Shown here one piece after another: positions 57,483 through 64,000 of a stretch of DNA of 64,000 nucleotides (position 1 is the first letter of the stretch; each line of letters opens with the position of its first letter). The notes below the pieces were generated by a model. That model ran no database searches and was not told the origin of the DNA. It worked only from the letters and a program-made list of their open reading frames with translations. A program made the translations under genes and the position numbers. Location of the stretch: assembly GCF_036174265.1 (NCBI RefSeq), contig NZ_CP108055.1, positions 9,486,001-9,550,000 of the forward strand, written 5' to 3'. This DNA is from Streptomyces sp. NBC_00285. Lineage in GTDB: Bacteria; Actinomycetota; Actinomycetes; Streptomycetales; Streptomycetaceae.

Positions 57483-59912
57483 TCAGTCCGGCACGTCCGG
57501 CACCCGGATGTCCACGACGCAGACGTCGTCACGCCCGTCGCCGTCCAGCACCGAGGCCAGCAGCGGGGCCAGGGAGCCGGGATCGGTGCTGTGGTGGGCC
57601 GCGACGGCCGCGGCGAGCCGCTCCAGACCGGGATCGATGCCCTCCGAGGGCCGCTCGACCAGGCCGTCCGTGTAGAGCAGGACGCGATCGCCCGGTTCCA
57701 GGACGCAGCGTGCCTCCTCGAAGTCCGGATCGGAGCACGCCCCCAGCAGCATCCCGACCGGGCGGTCGAGATACTGCACCTGTCCGCCGCGCACCAGCAG
57801 CGGTGGCGGATGACCGGCCTGGGCCCACACCAGGCAGCGCTCGTCGGGGTCGTAGCGGGCCAGCACCATGGTCGCGGTGCCGTGCGAATCGCGTGAGTGC
57901 AACAGCAGGGTGTTGAGACGGGTCAGCGCCCCCGTCAGTGACGAACCGGTGATGACCATGCCCTTCGCGGTGAAGCGCAGTTGGGCCATCGTGGCCACGG
58001 CGTCGATGCCGTGCCCGGCGACATCACCGACCACGAACAGGGCGTCACCGTCGGGCAGTTCGATGGCGCTGAACCAGTCACCGCCGACGTGGATCCCCGA
58101 CTCGGCCGGCAGATAGGCCACTTCCACCCGCAGTCCGGCGAGGTTCACCGGACGGGTGGGCAGGGGCAGAAGCGCGTGCTGGAGCCGGGCTGCCAGGGAG
58201 CGTTCCGCGCGCAGCACGCCGTGCTGGGTCACGATCGCCGCCTCGCTCTCGACGAGGGCGAGTTCGGCGCTGCGCTGCGCGGTGAGGTCCTGGACGAAGC
58301 CGTGCACTTCGACGGGTCTGTCCTCGGCGTCCGTCACCACCTCGGCGACCATCCGCAGATGACGGACCTCGGTCCCCGACCTGACCCGGAACGGGATGTC
58401 GAACTGCCGCCCCGTGCGCACGAGTTCGCGCACGGCCCGGGCCAGCATCGGAGCGTCCTCGGGCAGCGCGAGCTCCGGCAGGTCGGCGAGGCGGACCGGC
58501 CCCAGCGCGGGGTCCCGGTTCAGCACCAGGAAGGCCTGGGAGGACCAGCTGCCCTCGTCGGTGACCAGGTTCCAGCTCGCCCAGCCCAGGTTCCCCAACC
58601 GCTGTACGTCCGCCAGGCGCTGCTCCTGCCGGTCGGAGGAGTCCTGCCGGACCCAGGTGACGACCAGGGCACCGCCCAGCCGGGCCGAGTGCACCGCGTA
58701 CGTGGACAGTTCGGCGGTGCCGTCCACGACCTCCTGGTGGGCGAAGGGCTCGCCCTCGAAGGGTTCCCCGGTGGTCAGGGTGCGCAGACAGCCCTGCCAC
58801 AGTGCCTCGTCCGCCATGCTCGGGAAGCACTCCAAGATCCGCCGGCCGAGCAGCTGCCTGCCGGTGCGGCCGACGACGTCCACCGCTTGCCTGGTGGCGG
58901 CGTCGATGCGGTAGTCCTCGACCTCACCCGACGGGCCGCGCAGTGGTGTGAGCAGCATCGCCGAGCCCGGCAGCGAGTCGAAGACGGGTTGCGTGGCGGC
59001 GGCAGCGGCAGCTGTGCTGCGTTCCGGGCGGGTGCCGAGGGACCGCAGCCAGCCGGCGCACAGCCGGACGACGGCCGACAGGAGCTGCCGGACCCGTGGC
59101 GAGAACGGTCCGCTCCGGGTGCGCAGGATCCCGATGCATACCTCGGCCCCGTCGCCGGTCGGCACCGGCAGCCAGGCGCGGGACAGCCAGCGCTCGGGCG
59201 GGTCGCCGATGAGCAGGAACTTCTCCCGGTCGGTCGCGAAGTCCTCCAGCCAGTAGGGCTCCCGCGCGCGGAGAGCCTCAAGCGCGGTGATGCCACTCAG
59301 CGGGGGGACCTGGGCCCATTGGGTGGCCAGGGTGTCGTCGACGCCGGCGTGACCGATCAGTGAGAGTCCGCCCGTGGGCCGGGACCGGAAGATGAGGAGT
59401 GCGTCGGCGTCGACCTCCGCCGCGAGCTCCTCCAGCAGGCAGCCGGCCAGGTCGTGGGGTGAGACGACGTGCGCGAGGGACCTGCCGAGACGGGCGAGCA
59501 CGGCGAAGCCGTCGTCCGTGTCGGAAGTGTCCCGGCCGGCGGCGACCGGCCGGACGGTCTGCGGACCGGCAGGTGCGGGGACGGCGGACAGGGGGGTGGC
59601 GGAAGGATCGGCGCCGGGCAGTGGGGGCACCAGGGAGCCGAGGGTGATCCAGCACTCCTCGATCAGGGTGCGGTTGGCGGCCTTGGCGCGCCGCTGCAGA
59701 TCCTCACCCGCCGCGTCCGGAGTGCAGCCGCTGAGCGCCATGAGGACACCCTTGGCCCGCTCCAGTACCGCCTCGGTGGCGGCCTGGTCCCGCAACCGGT
59801 CCATTTCGGCACGTTGTCTGGCCACGACCTTGGCCAGCGCGGCCATGTCGGGCGTGGTACCGGCGGGCGAAAGGCCGGCGGGCTCGCTCGTCACGCGTCG
59901 AGCATCGCACAT
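57483..59912 (-). CDS. SpoIIE-type PP2C phosphatase with ANTAR-like, GAF and PAS domains
   Basis: An 809-residue regulator. The N-terminal ANTAR-like RNA-binding helices (RDQAATEAVLERAKGVLMAL, about 40-95) are followed by a GAF domain (about 130-280), two PAS domains (about 290-560) and a PP2C phosphatase (about 590-809, HVGGDWFSA, GDVAGHGID, YTDGLVER). It thus couples sensing, possible RNA antitermination and dephosphorylation. ATG at 59912 was chosen without a clear ribosome-binding site; GTG 59894 is an alternative. It is the third such phosphatase in the window. Confidence 0.85.
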   Translation of the reverse strand: MCDARRVTSEPAGLSPAGTTPDMAALAKVVARQRAEMDRLRDQAATEAVLERAKGVLMALSGCTPDAAGEDLQRRAKAANRTLIEECWITLGSLVPPLPGADPSATPLSAVPAPAGPQTVRPVAAGRDTSDTDDGFAVLARLGRSLAHVVSPHDLAGCLLEELAAEVDADALLIFRSRPTGGLSLIGHAGVDDTLATQWAQVPPLSGITALEALRAREPYWLEDFATDREKFLLIGDPPERWLSRAWLPVPTGDGAEVCIGILRTRSGPFSPRVRQLLSAVVRLCAGWLRSLGTRPERSTAAAAAATQPVFDSLPGSAMLLTPLRGPSGEVEDYRIDAATRQAVDVVGRTGRQLLGRRILECFPSMADEALWQGCLRTLTTGEPFEGEPFAHQEVVDGTAELSTYAVHSARLGGALVVTWVRQDSSDRQEQRLADVQRLGNLGWASWNLVTDEGSWSSQAFLVLNRDPALGPVRLADLPELALPEDAPMLARAVRELVRTGRQFDIPFRVRSGTEVRHLRMVAEVVTDAEDRPVEVHGFVQDLTAQRSAELALVESEAAIVTQHGVLRAERSLAARLQHALLPLPTRPVNLAGLRVEVAYLPAESGIHVGGDWFSAIELPDGDALFVVGDVAGHGIDAVATMAQLRFTAKGMVITGSSLTGALTRLNTLLLHSRDSHGTATMVLARYDPDERCLVWAQAGHPPPLLVRGGQVQYLDRPVGMLLGACSDPDFEEARCVLEPGDRVLLYTDGLVERPSEGIDPGLERLAAAVAAHHSTDPGSLAPLLASVLDGDGRDDVCVVDIRVPDVPD

Positions 59913-60006
59913 GGGACGCACGTCGATCACACCCTTGCGCACACGCCCCACACATCGGTGACACCGCCCGTTCATGGAACCGGAACGGCCACCGGTCCAT
60001 GCTGCC

Positions 60007-60573
60007 TCAGCGGTCCGGCGGTGGGTACAGCCACCTCCGCAGCAGCCGGCTCAGCAGTGGCATCACCAGATAGGTCAGCACCGGCAGCAGCACCACCGGG
60101 AACACCGCGGCCCGCAGCGGCAGCGGCCAGGCCGCCGTGCGGGGCGCCGCCAGCCACTGGATCAGCAGCGTGCAGGGGAAGGCGCCGAGGAACGTGGTGA
60201 GCACCATCTTCCAGCGGACCGGGGACCGCACCGTGGTGCCGGGCAGGCTGAACCACGTCTCCAGCCCCGTGGTCGACTGCCGTTCGCTGCCGAGTTCCGC
60301 GGCGATGTCCTCGATCCGTGCGTGCCAGGCCGCCCGTTCCCCGGACTCCAGCCAGGCGGTGAGCCGATGCGCGTCGGACCAGCGCAGTACCACGTGGAAG
60401 CGGTGGCCGCCCTCGGGGCGGAGCCAGGACACCCCTTCGTTGCCGGGGAAGCGTCGTGCGCAGCGGGTGATGCCGTGCGTCCAGCGTTCGAAGTCGCGCT
60501 CCCGGCCAGGTCGCACCTCCCAGGTGAGAACCGTGGTGACCGGGTCGCCGCGCCGTACGTCGGTGGTGCTCAT
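60007..60573 (-). CDS. Antibiotic biosynthesis monooxygenase domain protein with membrane tail
   Basis: A 188-residue protein. An ABM ferredoxin-like domain (about 12-105, VTTVLTWEVRPGRERDFERW) is joined to a C-terminal segment with two membrane helices (about 120-175, VLTTFLGAFPCTLLIQWL and VFPVVLLPVLTYLVM). This is the two-domain membrane form often found in actinomycetes. ATG at 60573 was chosen. The role is unknown; it may quench quinones. Confidence 0.8.
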   Translation of the reverse strand: MSTTDVRRGDPVTTVLTWEVRPGRERDFERWTHGITRCARRFPGNEGVSWLRPEGGHRFHVVLRWSDAHRLTAWLESGERAAWHARIEDIAAELGSERQSTTGLETWFSLPGTTVRSPVRWKMVLTTFLGAFPCTLLIQWLAAPRTAAWPLPLRAAVFPVVLLPVLTYLVMPLLSRLLRRWLYPPPDR

Positions 60574-60620
60574 GCTCACCACGGGTCCCACGTACGGCGG
60601 GGATCATGCCCGCGCGGAAG

Positions 60621-61007
60621 TCAGCGGCCGTGGTGGTGGCCGACGAGGGCCTGGGTGACCTCGCGGACGCTGCGGGCGATGTGCTGGAGCTGGAGGAGTT
60701 CCGCCGCGTACAGCTTGATGGTGTGCTCGATGACCGACTCCGGCAGTCCGAGCGAGGGCAGGTCGGCCCGGGCGGTCTGGAGCGCGGTGCGGGCGACCCT
60801 GATCTCGTGCTGGACCTGGATCTGCGCGTGCCGGGCGAGGAGCACGGTGTGCCGCATCAGCGCCGGGTAGCCGGCGTATCGCGCAGGCACCAGTTCGCGC
60901 AGCCACTTGGCCGCGGAGCGCTCCCAGTCGTAGCTGCCGGGGGCCTTGACCTGGCAGGGCCAGTCCGGGCCGAGGCGGGTGGTGGTCCGCGTGGTCGTCA
61001 GGGGCAT
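60621..61007 (-). CDS. Conserved helical protein of unknown function
   Basis: A 128-residue soluble helical protein (WERSAAKWLRELVPARYAGYPALMRHTVLLARHAQIQVQHEIRVART). Similar short proteins are common in Streptomyces without known role. ATG at 61007 gives GGAAG with 8-base spacing; ATG 61013 is possible. Confidence 0.65.
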   Translation of the reverse strand: MPLTTTRTTTRLGPDWPCQVKAPGSYDWERSAAKWLRELVPARYAGYPALMRHTVLLARHAQIQVQHEIRVARTALQTARADLPSLGLPESVIEHTIKLYAAELLQLQHIARSVREVTQALVGHHHGR

Positions 61008-61419
61008 GGTCATCGCTTCCGGGTGTGCGGCGTCGTGCGGGTGGTCGACGGTTTGGGCGGCCCCGGTCTAGGGGATGACCGGGGCCGCCATGGGCTCGCG
61101 TGCAGGCGAGGCCCTACCGAACACCCCGGGCGCCGACGCGGGTAGGTGACGACGGCTCGGGATGTTCGTACAGGAGCCCTGGAAGGCGGTACGGGGCCTG
61201 CGCGGCGGATGGTGCAGCGTGCGCATGGGCGGTCCGTCGGCTTTCTCGGGCGGATGTGGAGATGGGGACAGGGGTGCGGAAAGGGTCCCGGTGGGGTTTC
61301 CGGGGTGATCCGTGAGCAGTATTTATATATGCCGTCCGCTTTGCAAGCGGTATGAAAACATTCAGGCGCGATTTGTTGTGGATGGTCCCGTTGTCGCACC
61401 GGCCGGCGGGCCGGCGAGG
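61008..61419. other. Intergenic region with hairpins
   Basis: These 412 bases have no recognised gene. A 12-bp inverted repeat (61057-61088) lies about 50 bases before the gene at 61007. An A+T-rich island (61318-61335, TATTTATATAT) is followed by the inverted repeat CCGCTT-TGC-AAGCGG (61336-61350). The latter is about 70 bases past the RpiR stop and could be its terminator or a binding site. Confidence 0.5.
61057..61088 (-). terminator. 12-bp hairpin upstream of the helical protein gene
   Basis: GCGGCCCCGGTC and its exact complement flank an 8-base loop. It could end transcripts from the RpiR gene or act as a leader hairpin for the gene at 60621-61007. Confidence 0.6.
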
Positions 61420-62343
61420 TCAGTCCCGGAGGAAGAACTGGTGCAGGTCGGAGATCTGTTCGTACTCCTCCAGGCGTGCCTGGGTGCGCTCGGGATCGGC
61501 GTCGGTCATCGCCTGGAGCAGGGCGGCGGCGATCACACCGGGGGCCGCGTAGGAGTCGAAGACCAGGCGGGAGCCCGTGCCGGTGGTGAACAGCACGTCC
61601 GCCTCGTCGGCCACGTGACCGAGTGCCAGGTCCGTGACCAGGGCGACCTTGAGACCGGCGCTGCGGGCGACCCGCAGGGCGGTGAGGGTCTCCTGGGCGT
61701 GCCGTGGCATCGAGAACGCGAGCACCCAGGTGCCGCCCGCCTCACGGGACTGCAGGAGGGAGTCGTAGGCGACGCTGCCGCCGCGGGTGACGAGCCGTAC
61801 GTCGGGATGGATACGGCGGGCCGCGTAGGCGAAGTACTCGGCCAGTGAGGCGGAGATGCGCAGGCCCAGGATGGTCAGCGGGGTCGACTCCGACAACTTG
61901 CGGCCGAGGTCGATCATCTGGTCGGGGTCGGCGAAGTCGCGGCGCAGGTTCTCCAGGTTCTCGATCTCCGCGTCGACCGCGGACTGGAGTTCGTTGCCGC
62001 GCGACTCCTCGTCCGCCACCGGGCCGCCTGCCAGGGTGCCGAGCGCGATGGCCTGGAGTTTCTCCCGCAGCGCGGGGTAGCCGCTGAAGCCCACGGCCGC
62101 GGCGAACCGGGTCACCGAGGGCTGGCTCACACCGACGCGTTCCGCGAGGTCGGTGATGGAGAGGAACGCCGCTTCGGTGATGTGCTCGATCAGGTACTGC
62201 GCGATGCGCCGCTGCCCCGGGGAGAGCCGGGGCCTGTCGAAGAGCGTCCTGAGCTGGGAGGCCGGGGCGGCCTCCGTTTCCGGTGCGGTCCTGCCCGAGG
62301 TGATCGCGGATGCCTGTGCGCGTGCCTGTTGCGGCGATGGCAC
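61420..62343 (-). CDS. RpiR/MurR family sugar-phosphate-responsive regulator
   Basis: A 307-residue regulator. The N-terminal winged helix (AAFLSITDLAERVGVSQPSVTRF, about 60-85) is followed by a SIS sugar-phosphate-binding domain (TILGLRISASLAEYFAYAARR and VTDLALGHVADEADVLFTTG). GTG at 62343 has AAGGAGG with 7-base spacing. No sugar genes adjoin it, so its targets are elsewhere or at the hairpin at 61336. Confidence 0.88.
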   Translation of the reverse strand: MPSPQQARAQASAITSGRTAPETEAAPASQLRTLFDRPRLSPGQRRIAQYLIEHITEAAFLSITDLAERVGVSQPSVTRFAAAVGFSGYPALREKLQAIALGTLAGGPVADEESRGNELQSAVDAEIENLENLRRDFADPDQMIDLGRKLSESTPLTILGLRISASLAEYFAYAARRIHPDVRLVTRGGSVAYDSLLQSREAGGTWVLAFSMPRHAQETLTALRVARSAGLKVALVTDLALGHVADEADVLFTTGTGSRLVFDSYAAPGVIAAALLQAMTDADPERTQARLEEYEQISDLHQFFLRD

Positions 62344-62541
62344 CGAGGCGCCTCCTTTGTCTCCCACGGTGAGTCAACATAGCTCACCCACCCCGGTGAC
62401 CAGCGCTTGTACGAAGGCATCCGCCGGCCGCCGGAAACGACGGATATCCGGCCGCCGGACGGGCACCCGCCTCTGGGCGTCGGAGAAGGCCCGGGTGACG
62501 ACGCCGTACACGACACCGGATCTTTCGGCAGGTGAGAGGTA

Positions 62542-62943
62542 ATGGGCGCGCTGAGCACGCTGGAACAGGCAATGGAGCACGGGTGGGAGGCGCTGTGGTC
62601 GCGTGTTGTCGACCGGGAGCCCGTCGAACTCCTGGAAGCGCTGCGGCGTGAGTGCGACAGCAACGTGGTCGTGTGCAGCGAGAACCGGGTGGTGGTCCCC
62701 AACGCGTACGACGTCGAGCTCGCGGACTTCGCCTACGACGAACTCGCCCGCCGGGGCAGCGACGTGGGCCAGGAACTCGCGGACACCCTTGCCCGGCACG
62801 GCGAGCGGCACGGCTACGAATGGGCGGGCCCGCTGACCGTCCACCTGACCAGGGCCAACCGGGTGCCCAACGGCCGCTATCGCGTGGCGAGCAGGGCGAT
62901 GCCGCACGTGAGCGCCGAGGCGTTCCAGCACGCGACCCGTTGA
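62542..62943 (+). CDS. Standalone FhaA N-terminal domain (DUF3662) protein
   Basis: A 133-residue protein consisting only of the domain that normally starts FhaA (LEQAMEHGWEALWSRVVDREPVELLEALRRECDSN then YDVELADFAYDELAR). In FhaA it is followed by a long linker and an FHA domain; here the gene ends after it. ATG at 62542 was chosen, with GAGAGG just upstream. It may act as a regulatory piece or be an old truncation. Confidence 0.8.
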   Translation: MGALSTLEQAMEHGWEALWSRVVDREPVELLEALRRECDSNVVVCSENRVVVPNAYDVELADFAYDELARRGSDVGQELADTLARHGERHGYEWAGPLTVHLTRANRVPNGRYRVASRAMPHVSAEAFQHATR

Positions 62944-62972
62944 ACCCGCGCGGGCCGCATCCGCCGGGGTGG

Positions 62973-64000
62973 TCATCGGCGGTAGATCGTGATCGAGTGG
63001 CCGACCTCGTCGACCGGACGGCTGCTGTCGATCAACTCGGCCAGTCGGCCCTTCGCTTTGGCAACCGACGAGTCGGAGACCACCAGCAGTCCGCGCACGT
63101 CGTCGATCGGCGCCGCACGCGGATCGGATGCCTCGATGCCGTAGGCGGACGGTACCCCGCTGCCCTTGTAGACGAGCCAGATCCGCTCGTCCGGGTAGCG
63201 CTCGCGCAGCCGGTCGGCCAGCCGGCCTAGGTCCTGGCCCCAGTCGACGTTGGAGTCGTGCAGCCGCAGATGGGTGCGGGACGGGCCGCCGAACGCCTCG
63301 TTGGCGTACGGCAGATAGTAGGGAAAGGCGAGCAGCGAACTGACCGCGACGAACAGCACCAGCACCCCGGTCACGACTGTCGCCCACCGTCGGCGCACTG
63401 CGAGGACACAGCCGGCCGCCACCGTCAGGAACATGGGCAGGAAGAGCGCGTACCGGGTCCCGAAGTCCCGTGACCCCGTCATCGCGGAGGCCAGCAACAC
63501 GCCCGCCGGCACGAGCAGATACGGGGCGGCGGGCCGCAGTCGCCGTACCGCGACCAGCACGACGGCACCGAGAGCCCACAGCGCGAGGAGGCCCAGCGGG
63601 GTCTTCACCAGCAGTGCGGCCGGCAGGTAGTACCAGAGATGCCCGGTGTACACCCGCCCGAACAGGAAGCCCTCCCACGGGTAGTTCTCGAAGTGGAACT
63701 GCAGGCGCATCCCGTCCGCGTAGGCCTGCGGGAACGGCAGCAGTTCCACGAGCGTCCCCCGCAGCCCGTGCACGACCGGCACCGCATCCTGGGACGTCCA
63801 CCGCAGCCGCGGATCCACCACCAGGTAGGAGGCCCACACGACGGCGGTCGCGGCCACCGCCACGACGGCTGCTCCGGCTAGCGCCCGCAGCAGCCTCCGG
63901 CGCATCCCGGCATCCCTGCAGGCGCTCCACACCGATACGGCGGCCAGCCCCAGCAGCACCGGAACCGCCGCCAGTGCGCTCATCTTCGTCGCCAGCGCCG
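62973..64000 (-). CDS. Membrane glycosyltransferase-like protein (GT39/ArnT type), partial
   Basis: The frame continues past the right edge; an ATG at 63983 is internal, since the upstream codons (..ALATK) fit the family. The visible 342 residues hold about seven membrane helices. The loop with HFENYPWEGFLFGRVYTGHLWYYLP is typical of dolichyl-phosphate mannosyltransferase-like proteins, and a C-terminal soluble part carries DSNVDWGQDLGRLADRLRERYP. These enzymes move sugars from lipid carriers outside the membrane. The catalytic Asp/Glu of the first loop is outside the window. Confidence 0.8.
   Translation of the reverse strand, partial: ALATKMSALAAVPVLLGLAAVSVWSACRDAGMRRRLLRALAGAAVVAVAATAVVWASYLVVDPRLRWTSQDAVPVVHGLRGTLVELLPFPQAYADGMRLQFHFENYPWEGFLFGRVYTGHLWYYLPAALLVKTPLGLLALWALGAVVLVAVRRLRPAAPYLLVPAGVLLASAMTGSRDFGTRYALFLPMFLTVAAGCVLAVRRRWATVVTGVLVLFVAVSSLLAFPYYLPYANEAFGGPSRTHLRLHDSNVDWGQDLGRLADRLRERYPDERIWLVYKGSGVPSAYGIEASDPRAAPIDDVRGLLVVSDSSVAKAKGRLAELIDSSRPVDEVGHSITIYRR

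Noticed and set aside
1..64000. tRNA, rRNA, CRISPR array or replication origin
   Set aside because: No cloverleaf-like, ribosomal RNA, regular short-repeat array or DnaA-box cluster was noticed by reading; short hairpins found were explained as terminators or operators.

Overview
The window is high-GC DNA with the codon bias, gene order and protein families of a Streptomyces chromosome. Supporting evidence includes a complete SapB-type (ram/amf) class III lanthipeptide cluster, streptogrisin-type proteases, mycothiol-dependent detoxification, several SpoIIE-type phosphatases and a UUA (bldA-dependent) leucine codon in a developmental regulator. No rRNA, tRNA or CRISPR array was seen.

Layout. 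1-3.9 kb: an NHLM-type RiPP/bacteriocin export operon on the minus strand. It comprises a Gly-Gly leader peptide, an HlyD-like adaptor, a C39 peptidase/ABC exporter and the start of a second ABC protein cut by the window edge. 4.3-6.4 kb: a thioesterase and a streptogrisin-type protease with an acidic Gly-rich tail. 6.6-8.7 kb: a GAF/PAS/PP2C phosphatase. 9.1-16.3 kb: ramR (+), then ramB, ramA, ramS and ramC (-). RamS is a 38-residue precursor with two SxxSxxxC rings and is too short for routine gene calling. 16.5-18.9 kb: a second PP2C phosphatase with an anti-sigma-type kinase domain. 18.9-19.9 kb: two genes that have lost their middles but kept frame (a CBS protein and a StrD-like nucleotidyltransferase). 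20.3-23.8 kb: a methyltransferase, a GT2 glycosyltransferase and a phosphoesterase. 24-27.8 kb: a tetracycline ribosomal-protection GTPase with a possible leader ORF, and a secreted GH5 glycosidase. 27.9-28.3 kb: remnants of a TipA-like regulator and a glycosyltransferase. 28.3-30.4 kb: a secreted beta-propeller divergent from a TetR regulator with a clear operator between them. 30.4-33 kb: an IS481 transposase stub, folD, a SnoaL-like protein and a small secreted peptide. 33-39.7 kb: an ABC exporter, mscR with its metallo-hydrolase partner, an SDR, a membrane protein and an MFS pump. 39.9-46.4 kb: an L,D-transpeptidase, then a sugar ABC uptake operon with an oxidoreductase, controlled by a divergent ROK regulator. 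46.5-53.8 kb: a small protein, a broken EamA permease, a membrane-anchored streptogrisin, a deazaflavin-type oxidoreductase, a large secreted hydrolase and an oxidoreductase. 53.9-64 kb: a DUF35 protein and TetR sharing an operator motif, an ATP-grasp-like protein, a peptidoglycan-binding protein, a flavin reductase-like protein, a third PP2C phosphatase, an RpiR regulator, a lone FhaA-N domain protein and a membrane glycosyltransferase cut by the right edge.

How the genes work together. The two peptide systems in the first 16 kb are the core of the window. SapB is a surfactant that lets aerial hyphae leave the colony surface. RamR activates ramCSAB, RamC modifies RamS, and RamA/RamB export it. 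The NHLM operon exports a very simple Val/Gly/Thr-rich peptide with no cysteine, so it cannot be a lanthipeptide. In both operons a strong hairpin separates the peptide gene from the exporter genes. A second theme is gene decay by internal deletion, seen at four places plus an IS stub.
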